Assembly (NCBI GenBank): GCA_013204355.1
Contig: JABMOA010000064.1
Coordinates: 1 to 22,073, forward strand
DNA from: Candidatus Woesearchaeota archaeon
Lineage (GTDB): Archaea; Nanobdellota; Nanobdellia; Woesearchaeales; GW2011-AR9
Reading direction: 5' to 3'
Length of the DNA: 22,073 bases
A program made the translations under genes and the position numbers. Below the pieces are notes generated by a model, which saw only the letters and a program-made list of their open reading frames with translations, was not told the origin of the DNA and searched no databases. This document shows positions 9,305-17,022 of this stretch, in pieces; the first letter of the stretch is position 1; the number at the start of each line of letters is the position of its first letter.

Positions 9305-9314
9305 TATTTATAAA
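9305..9314 (-). promoter_or_regulatory. TATA box of the surface-protein cluster
   Basis: TTTATAAATA on the minus strand is centred 32 nt before the ATG at 9277. A start about 26 nt downstream of the box would give a leader of only about 6 nt. It is the only strong TATA box at the head of the four-gene surface cluster. Confidence 0.65.
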
Positions 9315-9326
9315 GGTTTGGATATC

Positions 9327-9701
9327 TTACCTTACAAATTCAACGTTATCTAAATCTTCAAATTGCTTATCCCCTGTAAGAAATTTAACGCCGACCATTT
9401 TTGCAAAAATATATCCAACACAATCAACGTAAGACAATTTTCTTTTTCTGTGTGATAGTTTGAATTTGTTAGCTTCTTTTATGACTAAATCATTAATTTC
9501 AATAGTATAGATATTAAAATTTTCATATGCTTCTTCAGCAACTTTCTCTCCAAGAAATCGTAACAAACCATAATGTAATTCCATTAAATTTAATCTTGTG
9601 GTAATAATCCCAAGATGATTATATTTTTTATAATTGGGATTTTCTTTAAGAATTTCAAAAAACGCATAACTATCAAAGAAAAAAGTTTCTATTTCTCCCA
9701 A
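9327..9701 (-). CDS. vapC: PIN-domain ribonuclease toxin VapC
   Basis: The 124-aa protein is a single PIN domain, the normal VapC length. The four acidic residues expected at the Mg-dependent active site are visible: Asp10 (FFDSYAFF), Glu41 (NLMELHYG), Asp93 (LSYVDCVGY) and Asp111 (FLTGDKQF). VapC proteins cleave RNA, often tRNA or rRNA, when freed from the VapB antitoxin. The start is TTG at 9701, chosen because GGTGA, complementary to the archaeal 16S 3' end, lies 7 nt upstream (9709-9713) and the frame has no closer ATG. The first 13 nt overlap the end of vapB, the usual coupled arrangement. The RNA target cannot be told from sequence. Confidence 0.9.
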   Translation of the reverse strand: MGEIETFFFDSYAFFEILKENPNYKKYNHLGIITTRLNLMELHYGLLRFLGEKVAEEAYENFNIYTIEINDLVIKEANKFKLSHRKRKLSYVDCVGYIFAKMVGVKFLTGDKQFEDLDNVEFVR

Positions 9702-9910
9702 CCTTCTCTCACCATATCTTTAAATTTTTGTCCAGAAATGTTTAATTTTCCTTTTAATGATCCATATACATGGGATAAGTTGGCTTCTTTTACAACTCCC
9801 AATAAAAGAACTTTATCATCTTCTTTTAGATTTTTCTCTTTAATTAAGCTATTTGGTAAAATTACACCCATAGAATTCCCCCATTTTTTGATAGTTACTT
9901 CAGTTGCCAT
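9689..9910 (-). CDS. vapB: AbrB-family antitoxin VapB
   Basis: The 73-aa protein begins with a SpoVT-AbrB swapped-hairpin DNA-binding domain (residues 1-45: EVTIKKWGNSMGVILPNSLI, then a short KEDDKVLLL strand). The rest is a short tail that should bind and block VapC. It lies directly upstream of vapC and overlaps it by 13 nt. The complex is expected to repress its own promoter, whose TATA box lies 21-30 nt before the ATG. Confidence 0.88.
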   Translation of the reverse strand: MATEVTIKKWGNSMGVILPNSLIKEKNLKEDDKVLLLGVVKEANLSHVYGSLKGKLNISGQKFKDMVREGWEK

Positions 9911-9930
9911 TGTATAACTAAAGTATAACC

Positions 9931-9940
9931 TTTATATAAA
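9931..9940 (-). promoter_or_regulatory. TATA box of vapBC
   Basis: TTTATATAAA (self-complementary) is centred 25.5 nt before the vapB ATG, predicting a leaderless transcript. It lies in the 40-bp gap after metG, so vapBC can be transcribed independently. Confidence 0.7.
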
Positions 9941-9950
9941 TGTATCCATT

Positions 9951-12002
9951 CTATCTTACAGTCGCACCATCTTTAACACCTGAAACACTAACTTTTTGCA
10001 ATTCTTTCCCATCATAGAAGATTTTTCCATCTTTTGCGACAAGTTTTATTTTTACAAATTCGTCAAAGGTGATTTCTTTTTCTGCATTCTTTAATCCTTC
10101 AAATTGTACTTCTTGACCTAATTCAATATCTTCACTAGGATTGAGCCATGAAAGATTGCCTTCGTCATCTTCTGCGATCATACTCATTCCTTGTGAAAGT
10201 TCACCACGTAATTTTGCTGGTTTTAAATTTACACAGAACACAGCTTTCGTGCCAACAAGTTCTTCTGGTGTGAAATGTTTTTTTAATCCTGCAACGATTT
10301 GTTTTTTCTCTGAACCAAAATTCACGTGCATCACATAGAGTTTATCAGCGTTTGGATGGTCTTTAACTTCAATGATTTCACCAACTTTCATCTGGATTGG
10401 AAAGTCGTTTGATATAGGCAAGGTTTCAATTTTCTGTACGAGTTGTTCTGGTTTCTGTAATACACCTGTCCATTTGAATGAGATATCTTTCCACATTAGA
10501 TTCTCTTCAGATAATGTTGTTTGAACTTTCTTTGATAAGATTGGCAGAATTGGTTGGACTAATATTGAAAGAGTTCGTGCAAGATTCACACAGAATCCAA
10601 CTGCAGCTTTTGATTCATCTGAATCTTTATCAGACCAAGGTTGTGCTTTCTGAAAATATTGGTTTCCAATATCTGAGATTTTAAGAATTTTTTTAACTGC
10701 ATTCTTGAAGTCAAAGGTGTGGTAATGTTCTTTGATTTCGGTAATGAGAGTTGTAATCTCTTGTTCTAATTCTTTTTCTTCAGCAACTGTTTCAATGGTT
10801 AAATAGTTTTTCTGTGCGAATACTAAAGTCCTGTAACAGAAGTTACCAAGGTTGCCCATTAAGACGTTGTTGATGACTGCTTGAAAATCTTTGAAGTCTA
10901 AATTAATATCTACCACTTTATTATCTAAATGGGATGCATAGTAAAATCGTAAGGATTCTGCATCATATAATTTTATGAAATCATCTGCTGTGAAAAATGT
11001 ACCACGAGATTTACTCATTTTCTTTCCATTAACTGTAATGAATCCATGTGTTTGAATTTTTGGTAAGGAAAATCCAACTGCCATCAACATTGCTGGCCAA
11101 AATAAGTAATGAAAATAGACAATATCTTTTCCAAGGATGTGCGTGATTTCTCCACCTTTCCAATAATCTTCCCACTTCCAGTTATGTTGATCTGTATAAT
11201 TCTTTGTGGAAGAAATGTAACCAATAGGCGCATCTAACCATACATAAAAGAATTTCTTGGAACCTGTTTCTTTTTCTGATCCAGGAATTTCAAATCCGAA
11301 ATAGGGTTCATCTCTGGAGATACACCAATCTTCTAATCCTTCATTCATCCAATTCTGTAACCAATTCTTAATTTCTGATTGGAAATTACTTTGATCAATC
11401 CATTCTTTAAGTTGTGTGGTGAATTTGGATAATTCAATGAAATAATGTTTAGATGTTTTAAGAACTGGTTTTGTTTGTGTGATTACACTGTATGGATTGA
11501 TTAAATCTATAGGATTGTAAATTGTTCCGCAGGATTCACATATATCACCATATTGTTCTTCAGCTTGACATTTTGGACATGTTCCTTTAACATATCTATC
11601 TGGGAGAAATCGCTTAGCTTTCTCATCATACATCTGTTCCATTGATTTAATTTTTACAAATCCTTTTTCTTTTAAAGTTTTGAAAAAGAATTCTGCAAAT
11701 TCTTTGTTTTCGGGAGAATGTGTTTTATAGAAATTGTCATATTCAACTAAATAATCCTTGAAATTTTTAACAAATTCTTTCCTATATGCTTCTGCAAATA
11801 CTTCTACATCAATCCCTGCTTTTGCTGCATTAAGTTCAACAGGCGTTCCATGCATATCTGCTCCGCCAATGAAGAGTGCATCTTTTCCAATGATTTTAAG
11901 AAATCTTGTGTAGACATCTCCTTGGATGTGTTCCAGCATGTGACCTATGTGTAATTTGCCGTTTGCGTATGGAAGTGCACATGTGACGATTGATTTTGTC
12001 AT
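9951..12002 (-). CDS. metG: Methionyl-tRNA synthetase
   Basis: The 683-aa enzyme charges tRNA-Met with methionine using ATP, in the cytoplasm. The class I signature HIGH is at residues 18-21 and KMSKS at 328-332 (NGKKMSKSRGTF). A zinc knuckle with CPKC and CESC (Cys142, 145, 155, 158) lies in the connective region. The anticodon-binding helical domain covers about 370-530. The C-terminal 150 residues carry an EMAPII/Trbp111-like OB-fold tRNA-binding domain (VGEIIEVKDHPNADKLYV, NLKPAKLRGELSQGM) as part of the same chain; in some archaea this module is a separate protein. It has its own leaderless promoter and is divergent from the coiled-coil gene. All signature residues are intact. Confidence 0.98.
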   Translation of the reverse strand: MTKSIVTCALPYANGKLHIGHMLEHIQGDVYTRFLKIIGKDALFIGGADMHGTPVELNAAKAGIDVEVFAEAYRKEFVKNFKDYLVEYDNFYKTHSPENKEFAEFFFKTLKEKGFVKIKSMEQMYDEKAKRFLPDRYVKGTCPKCQAEEQYGDICESCGTIYNPIDLINPYSVITQTKPVLKTSKHYFIELSKFTTQLKEWIDQSNFQSEIKNWLQNWMNEGLEDWCISRDEPYFGFEIPGSEKETGSKKFFYVWLDAPIGYISSTKNYTDQHNWKWEDYWKGGEITHILGKDIVYFHYLFWPAMLMAVGFSLPKIQTHGFITVNGKKMSKSRGTFFTADDFIKLYDAESLRFYYASHLDNKVVDINLDFKDFQAVINNVLMGNLGNFCYRTLVFAQKNYLTIETVAEEKELEQEITTLITEIKEHYHTFDFKNAVKKILKISDIGNQYFQKAQPWSDKDSDESKAAVGFCVNLARTLSILVQPILPILSKKVQTTLSEENLMWKDISFKWTGVLQKPEQLVQKIETLPISNDFPIQMKVGEIIEVKDHPNADKLYVMHVNFGSEKKQIVAGLKKHFTPEELVGTKAVFCVNLKPAKLRGELSQGMSMIAEDDEGNLSWLNPSEDIELGQEVQFEGLKNAEKEITFDEFVKIKLVAKDGKIFYDGKELQKVSVSGVKDGATVR

Positions 12003-12023
12003 GGGATTTGAAATAAGATAGAT

Positions 12024-12033
12024 ATTATATAAA
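12024..12033 (-). promoter_or_regulatory. TATA box of metG
   Basis: TTTATATAAT on the minus strand is centred 26.5 nt before the metG ATG, so the transcript should begin at or next to the start codon. Confidence 0.7.
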
Positions 12034-12067
12034 CATTACTTTAAAAATACTAAAAATTCCACAAAAC

Positions 12068-12077
12068 TATTAAATAA
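12068..12077 (+). promoter_or_regulatory. TATA-like box of the coiled-coil gene
   Basis: TATTAAATAA is centred 26.5 nt before the ATG at 12099. It is the plus-strand partner of the metG box; the two boxes are about 35 bp apart in the 96-bp divergent intergenic region. Confidence 0.55.
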
Positions 12078-12098
12078 CCTCTTCTCAAATAGGTATAT

Positions 12099-13346
12099 AT
12101 GTTTAAATTCCTTAAAAATCTATTCAAGAACGATGAACCTAAAAAGAAGGATGTCCCTACAGATGATCTTCAATTATGGTTAGATCATGAAACGTCAAAA
12201 CATGAGTTTAATGGATATATTGAAAAGTATCTTTCTAAAGTTGGTGAATTGAAATCAATGATTTTTGAAAAGAATAAAATTTTAGAAGTTCAAGAGATCC
12301 CAGATAAACATAAGGGTGTTGAAGCGAGAGTTCAGAATATTGTTGTAGGACACAGGGATAATTATGTTAAAGAGGTATTTCGGTTTACGGAAAATCTAAG
12401 TGTGACGGAAAATCTAAATTTTTCTGATTCAATCAAATTCAATAATTCTTTGAATGGAATGATTGATGAGTTAGCAAAAAAAACAGGAAAAAGTCATGAA
12501 GCTACCGAGCATTTATTTGCAAAGGATATAGAACCCATATTCAAATCCATTGGTGAATTAAATATATTAGTGAAGAAGTTTTCTGAAGATACACATAAAC
12601 TGAACATTCATGAAATTTTGAAAATTCAGGAATTAATTACTCAGTTACATGAAGATGATAAGAAGAAGAAAGAATTTAATAAATTAATAAATGAATCTAA
12701 AGAAGAACAGAATCAATTACAACAGGATCTTGAAATATTAAATAAGAGATTAATGACATTAAATGAAAGTGAAGAATTTAAAGAATTTCAGAAACTTCAG
12801 GAAGAAAATGAACTTCTTAATAAAAACATGAATCGTTTAGATCATGAGATCCATTCATACTTTTCACGATTACAGAAACCTTTCCGAAAATATGAACGTC
12901 TTGCATCACATAATAAAACATTAAAAGCATATTTGGAAGATAGTGTAATTGCATTTAAAGAAGATAAGGATTTAGATATATTGGTAATATTACAGGCTTT
13001 AATAACAAATATTAATATTTTTAATTTTGATGAAAGACAAGAAACTAATTTCTTAGAAATGATTGAAGATGGAAGTTCTGCTTATTTCAAGATTTTACAT
13101 AATAGAGAAGAAGATATCTTACATAAAAAAGATTTATTACTAGAATCCCTGAATAAGATTAATGTCATGAATGAGATTAAAGATCTCACCGATGAAATAA
13201 GCAAGTTAGAAGAAAAATTAAATTCGGTTCATGAGATTGGTGGGAAAATAGATTCTAAATTACAACATTTTGATACTAATGCAATCAAGAATGAAATTGT
13301 GACAAGATCAAAAGAATTGTTGAATGTAGAATTGAATATTATTTAA
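12099..13346 (+). CDS. Cytoplasmic coiled-coil protein of unknown function
   Basis: The 415-aa protein has no signal peptide or membrane helix and is rich in Lys, Glu, Leu and Asn. The N-terminus is short and basic (MFKFLKNLFKNDEPKKK). A helical region follows (about 25-165). Long heptad-rich coiled coil is evident at about 180-265 (KEEQNQLQQDLEILNKRL, FQKLQEENELLNKNM) and again near 335-400 (DEISKLEEKLNSVHEIGGKI). Between them is a helical segment (DILVILQALITNIN). I do not recognise the family; a structural or scaffolding role is possible but unproven. It is the first of two plus-strand genes and lies 63 nt before the putative metallopeptidase gene. Confidence 0.8.
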   Translation: MFKFLKNLFKNDEPKKKDVPTDDLQLWLDHETSKHEFNGYIEKYLSKVGELKSMIFEKNKILEVQEIPDKHKGVEARVQNIVVGHRDNYVKEVFRFTENLSVTENLNFSDSIKFNNSLNGMIDELAKKTGKSHEATEHLFAKDIEPIFKSIGELNILVKKFSEDTHKLNIHEILKIQELITQLHEDDKKKKEFNKLINESKEEQNQLQQDLEILNKRLMTLNESEEFKEFQKLQEENELLNKNMNRLDHEIHSYFSRLQKPFRKYERLASHNKTLKAYLEDSVIAFKEDKDLDILVILQALITNINIFNFDERQETNFLEMIEDGSSAYFKILHNREEDILHKKDLLLESLNKINVMNEIKDLTDEISKLEEKLNSVHEIGGKIDSKLQHFDTNAIKNEIVTRSKELLNVELNII

Positions 13347-13409
13347 TTATTCTATTTAAGAAAGTCTTTTAAGGAAAGAAATATTCTAATTTATTATGAG
13401 GCTAGATTG

Positions 13410-14378
13410 ATGAAGAAGTTAATTTTTTTAATATTTGTGTTATTCTTATTATTAGTTACTGTGATTTATGTAGAAAAATTTGCAGTTTCTGATGAAGATC
13501 TCAAAAAAGGATTAGAAGATTTATCAGATGAAGAATTAGAGTATCTTTTGAATCAAACCAGCATAAGCGAGAATAATCCTCTTGTAGGAGAAGCTTCTCG
13601 TAGTGAATTTTATAGAACTTATGATGGAAAGGTAGTATCATCACTTAGAGTATATGAACTCTCTAAATTACTTTATGAAGAAAGATCCTATAGGAACCTT
13701 CAAGAAAGAGAGATAAAATCAATTATTGCTCAAACACAAATTAATTGTAACTTTAAAACTGCGCAAGAATTATTAGCAACATGTCCAACTGAAAATGAGA
13801 TTAAAATAATTCGGAATGATTTTAATATTGTTTTTGATAAAACTCCTGCACAATGGTCATGTACCAATGGAGGAAAAGAATCTTCTGTGATGCTAACTAT
13901 GTACAATACATTTAGATTAATGAAATGTACCCCCTTTAATCAAAAATTCATCTGGGCACCAAAATATAATAATATGTATGATTGGACAAAGAGTTTAAAC
14001 CTTAAAGAAATTCAATATTTTTCATGTCCACCTAATGAAAATTGTTTTAATCATGCTGGGAGCGATACCATTTATTTATTAATGGATGATTTAGACAATC
14101 CAATTTATAGAGAAGTGATAAATTCTAATACTGGTAGCGGAGTAGGATTTCTTCCCGTATTAACAATTCATGAATCACGTCATACAGTTGATGGGGGACA
14201 TAAAGGCCATACTTGTGCCCTCAATGATCAAACATTACAGGAATTAGGAGCGTGGGGTGTTCAATATCATTTACTTAATATGTTAGCTAACAATACAGGA
14301 AATTATTTTTCAAGTTACGAAGAAAATAGATTTAGAAATTCAGCAAAAAATATTTTAAAAACAAGATTCTGTTCATGA
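13410..14378 (+). CDS. Exported putative zinc metallopeptidase (HExxH)
   Basis: The 322-aa protein has a very hydrophobic N-terminus (MKKLIFLIFVLFLLLVTVIY), either an uncleaved anchor or a signal peptide, so the remainder lies outside the membrane. Near the C-terminus is His254-Glu-Ser-Arg-His258, a zincin HExxH, with Glu278 nineteen residues later (QELGAWG). This is the thermolysin-type HExxH-x19-E spacing of gluzincins. Additional His residues (GGHKGH) lie in between. Several cysteines fit an extracellular fold. The rest matches no family I recognise, so activity is a prediction. ATG 13410 is chosen over the adjacent TTG at 13407 because GAGG lies 8 nt upstream (13398-13401). Substrates are unknown; processing of surface proteins is one possibility. 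Confidence 0.8.
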   Translation: MKKLIFLIFVLFLLLVTVIYVEKFAVSDEDLKKGLEDLSDEELEYLLNQTSISENNPLVGEASRSEFYRTYDGKVVSSLRVYELSKLLYEERSYRNLQEREIKSIIAQTQINCNFKTAQELLATCPTENEIKIIRNDFNIVFDKTPAQWSCTNGGKESSVMLTMYNTFRLMKCTPFNQKFIWAPKYNNMYDWTKSLNLKEIQYFSCPPNENCFNHAGSDTIYLLMDDLDNPIYREVINSNTGSGVGFLPVLTIHESRHTVDGGHKGHTCALNDQTLQELGAWGVQYHLLNMLANNTGNYFSSYEENRFRNSAKNILKTRFCS

Positions 14379-14404
14379 ATGATTTATAATTTTAGTAATT
14401 AGAA

Positions 14405-14821
14405 TTATTTCTTAACCTTAGGTTTCTTTACCTTAGGCTTTTTCATCTTTTTTGTTAATGCAATACTTTCTTTACAATGTTCACATTCAATGACAAAAGC
14501 TGGAACACCTTGGAAACTTTTCCGTTTATAGATAGTTGTACCTTCACCTTCTTTCCCACAATGTGGACATGTGTATGCTGCTTCCATAGTTAAGGATTCT
14601 TCATGTTCAGCTTTTTCTTCAGTATATTGACATGAAGGACACACATAAACAGTTGCACGAATTTTAACCTTACCTTTTTCAACAGGCTTGCCCATTTTTG
14701 CAGATTTACATTTAGGACATTTTTTCTTATGGACCCATGCGAGAATTTGACCTTCTGGATCTAATGTTCTGTTTGTGAAATACAAACAATCGTCCATTGA
14801 TTCAGGAATATCTAATGCCAT
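14405..14821 (-). CDS. Double zinc-ribbon protein
   Basis: The 138-aa cytoplasmic protein has four Cys-x2-Cys knuckles, CPKC (35/38), CPSC (61/64), CPHC (85/88) and CEHC (113/116), enough for two zinc ribbons. The C-terminus is a basic repeat tail (KKPKVKKPKVKK). Such proteins usually bind nucleic acid or protein partners; no specific family is recognised. It begins 1 nt after the stop of the PLP-type gene, so the two are almost certainly co-transcribed and may act together. It converges on the metallopeptidase gene with a 26-bp gap. Confidence 0.85.
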   Translation of the reverse strand: MALDIPESMDDCLYFTNRTLDPEGQILAWVHKKKCPKCKSAKMGKPVEKGKVKIRATVYVCPSCQYTEEKAEHEESLTMEAAYTCPHCGKEGEGTTIYKRKSFQGVPAFVIECEHCKESIALTKKMKKPKVKKPKVKK

Positions 14822-14822
14822 G

Positions 14823-15653
14823 TTACTTCTTTTTAACCTTCGCCTTTATATGTTTTTCTACTGCCTTCAACCTTTTAAGTTCAATTGAGATTGCATCTTG
14901 GTTTAATCGGATGTAGCGGGGGCAAGTTGTGTATTCTAATTCGTTATCTTTACAATATTTTACGATTGATTTTCTTTCCTCTTCATCGTAGAAATTTACT
15001 ACTACAACAAATCCTAAATCTAATGGATGAACAACATCATATTCAGCTAAATCAAACACGACTTTTTCTCTAACTTGTTCAAGGTAAATGATTCTTTTTT
15101 GTAATTGGTGGAGTGATTTTAATATCTTCGCTAATGAAGTTTTATCTTTTAATCTATCAATTTTAGATAAATCAAATGTGTTGCTTGAAATAAATCCTCC
15201 AACATCTGCATCTACTAATTTCCATTTTCTGAAACTCGCAACCATGATGTCTGCATATCGCCCATCACATAAATCTGTACCAATGCTCCCAGACACATCC
15301 ATAATGACAAGGCAATCGTTCTTTTTACAGATGTCATAAATTTTTTTCATGGGTTGGTCTGCGAAATAACCACCAGGATTTTGATAGAGAAGTGCGTTTG
15401 CTGATTTTGATTTTTCTTTGAGATCATCAAGATCTATTTTTGCAAGATGACATTTCACATTTACAGATGTTAATCCTAACTTTTGTGGAATTTTTTGGTA
15501 GCTTAACCACCCACCTTCTTCAGGAATGAGAACGGTTCCTTTTTCAACAGCACATAATGCAGAAGCAATTGCGATATCCCCCCGTTCTGTGACTACTACA
15601 TTATTGTGATCTGTTAATTTCTGCAGAATTTCTGTGATTGTTTTTGTTGCCAT
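14823..15653 (-). CDS. Minimal DegT-like PLP-dependent protein
   Basis: The 276-aa protein resembles fold-type I PLP enzymes but is much shorter than the usual 370-400 aa. It opens with TERGDIAIASAL, resembling the SGTxAL cofactor-phosphate site. It has VLIPEEGGWLSY, the position of the family's P-x-x-T/W segment. Asp119 (IMDVSGSIG) sits where the pyridine-nitrogen aspartate should be. Then comes SFRKWKLVDADVGG, which lines up without gaps with the DegT/PseC-type S-F-x-x-x-K-x5-EGG motif and makes Lys145 the likely Schiff-base lysine. The usual Glu of EGG is Val here. A small C-terminal domain follows (about 200-265). The reaction is unknown. It heads a two-gene unit with a zinc-ribbon protein and has its own TATA box. 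Confidence 0.75.
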   Translation of the reverse strand: MATKTITEILQKLTDHNNVVVTERGDIAIASALCAVEKGTVLIPEEGGWLSYQKIPQKLGLTSVNVKCHLAKIDLDDLKEKSKSANALLYQNPGGYFADQPMKKIYDICKKNDCLVIMDVSGSIGTDLCDGRYADIMVASFRKWKLVDADVGGFISSNTFDLSKIDRLKDKTSLAKILKSLHQLQKRIIYLEQVREKVVFDLAEYDVVHPLDLGFVVVVNFYDEEERKSIVKYCKDNELEYTTCPRYIRLNQDAISIELKRLKAVEKHIKAKVKKK

Positions 15654-15675
15654 GTTTGTTAGAAGGAGGTTTACC

Positions 15676-15685
15676 TTTTTATACT
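15676..15685 (-). promoter_or_regulatory. TATA box of the PLP/zinc-ribbon unit
   Basis: AGTATAAAAA on the minus strand is centred about 27 nt before the ATG at 15653, predicting a leaderless transcript for the two-gene unit. Confidence 0.6.
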
Positions 15686-15714
15686 TTTTCTATTGTAACG
15701 AATTATTTTTTCTT

Positions 15715-15840
15715 ATAGCACGACCAGATTCGGCTTATCAATGTAAATATTGTTTGAATCGGCCTCCCCGTAGGGGGCATCCCCCTCGGCATCTTTAGAA
15801 GTAAAATTGGAAAAGCCTCATTAATTGGCGCTGCCTATAG
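15715..15840. other. GC-rich fold-prone intergenic segment, possible ncRNA
   Basis: This lies in a 196-bp gene-free gap. It is clearly richer in G and C than its surroundings and contains nested complementary blocks: GATTC (15728-15732) with GAATC (15755-15759) around a CAAT/ATTG inner stem, and CCCC-gta-GGGG next to GGGGG-cat-CCCCC (15766-15785), which share strands and so exclude each other. In AT-rich archaea such islands often mark structured RNA. I could not match it to tRNA, 5S, SRP or RNase P RNA, and strand is undecided. A T-rich run near 15841-15846 (minus strand) may end the M50 transcript. Confidence 0.35.
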
Positions 15841-15849
15841 AAAAATTAA

Positions 15850-16947
15850 TTACTTTACAAAACTCATGCCCAATACCAACTGATTCTGGATTGCTTTAGA
15901 TGTGACGATTCCTACAACCTTTCCTTTTTCTACAACTGGAATTGCTGATAATTGTTGAAGTGCAATTTTTCTAAATGCGGTGTAGGCTGTTTCTTTTGGA
16001 GACAATGTTTTAATTTGTGAAAATGGTCGTGAGATTTGTTCTAATGTTACAACTTCCTTTAAAGTTATAGGTAATGATTGTAGTGATTCTAGATTTAATA
16101 AACCTTTGAATCCTTTGCCTTGCACGATATATGTTTCTTCTTCAGGATTACTTTTGATGAAGGCTTCTAATTTCATGGAAGGTGATAATGTTTTAAACTT
16201 TTTATTCATGAGCTTTGATACTTTAATTTTGGATAAGATTTGTCGTACTAAAACTTGTTGATAACTTACACCTGCAATGAAGTAGAGAAATCCTCCTATT
16301 AAAATAAACCATAATCCACCACCTTGATTTGAAAAGATGCCGATGACACCCATGATAATTAAGAACGCTGCAAAAATCTTTCCAACGGTTGATGCAATTT
16401 TTGTTGCTTTCCTTAGATCTTTGTAATATGCATAGAGGATTGCACGGAATGCACGTCCGCCATCAAGTGGGTATCCGGGCACAAGATTGAATGCTGCAAG
16501 AATGAAATTAAGTTGATAGAGATATAATGTGATTGCAGATACAATACCATTTCCATTAAATGTGTGAATAAGGAAGAAAATAACTCCTAATAATAATGAA
16601 AATAATGGCCCTGCAATTGCCATCAAAAATTCTGAAGATGGCTTCATGTCCTCTTTTGTAATGCCTGCAACACCACCAAAAAAGAAAAGTGTAATAGATT
16701 CAACTTTGATATTTTTTGCACGTGCGACTAATGCATGCGATAATTCATGTAATAGTACTGAGAGAAAAAGAAGGAATGCTGCTGATAGTCCCATCAACCA
16801 ATATGTTGTGGTTGATGCGTCTTTATAGAATTCTGGAAAATATGCTGTAGCTAAGCTCCATGTTAATAATAAGAAGATGAACCACCATGAATAATGTAAT
16901 TGTATGTCTATACCAAATAAACGTAAAACTTTCATAGAGTGTGCCAT
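15850..16947 (-). CDS. M50 site-2-type intramembrane protease with CBS domains
   Basis: This is a polytopic membrane zinc protease (about 365 aa) of the SpoIVFB/archaeal S2P group. HELSH (His67, Glu68, His71) gives the catalytic Glu and two zinc ligands, and NLVPGYPLDGG supplies the third ligand, Asp162. There are about six hydrophobic segments in the first 225 residues. The last 125 residues form a CBS pair (KVSKLMNKKFKTL and SAIPVVEKGKVVGIVTS), the energy-sensing module common in this subgroup. The enzyme should cut membrane-spanning regulators or signal peptides; the substrate is unknown. A longer frame reaches 16995, but TATA boxes lie inside that extension, so the start is ATG 16947 (box centred 26.5 nt away) or ATG 16935. 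Confidence 0.93.
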   Translation of the reverse strand: MAHSMKVLRLFGIDIQLHYSWWFIFLLLTWSLATAYFPEFYKDASTTTYWLMGLSAAFLLFLSVLLHELSHALVARAKNIKVESITLFFFGGVAGITKEDMKPSSEFLMAIAGPLFSLLLGVIFFLIHTFNGNGIVSAITLYLYQLNFILAAFNLVPGYPLDGGRAFRAILYAYYKDLRKATKIASTVGKIFAAFLIIMGVIGIFSNQGGGLWFILIGGFLYFIAGVSYQQVLVRQILSKIKVSKLMNKKFKTLSPSMKLEAFIKSNPEEETYIVQGKGFKGLLNLESLQSLPITLKEVVTLEQISRPFSQIKTLSPKETAYTAFRKIALQQLSAIPVVEKGKVVGIVTSKAIQNQLVLGMSFVK

Positions 16948-16955
16948 TTCTGTAT

Positions 16956-16978
16956 CTATAAAAAGGGAGGTATAAAAG
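16956..16978 (-). promoter_or_regulatory. Two overlapping TATA boxes of the M50 protease gene
   Basis: CTTTTATACC (16969-16978) is centred 26.5 nt before ATG 16947, and CTTTTTATAG (16956-16965) 25.5 nt before ATG 16935. Each box would yield a leaderless transcript from a different in-frame ATG, giving proteins that differ by four residues. Confidence 0.5.
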
Positions 16979-17022
16979 GGTTTGTTGTAATTCAAGAATG
17001 AGAAAGAAAAAGAATTGGATAT

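Noticed and set aside
15715..15840. tRNA, 5S, SRP or RNase P RNA gene in the GC-rich gap
   Set aside because: No acceptor and T-stem pairing, no 5S core and no conserved SRP or RNase P motifs could be found on either strand.
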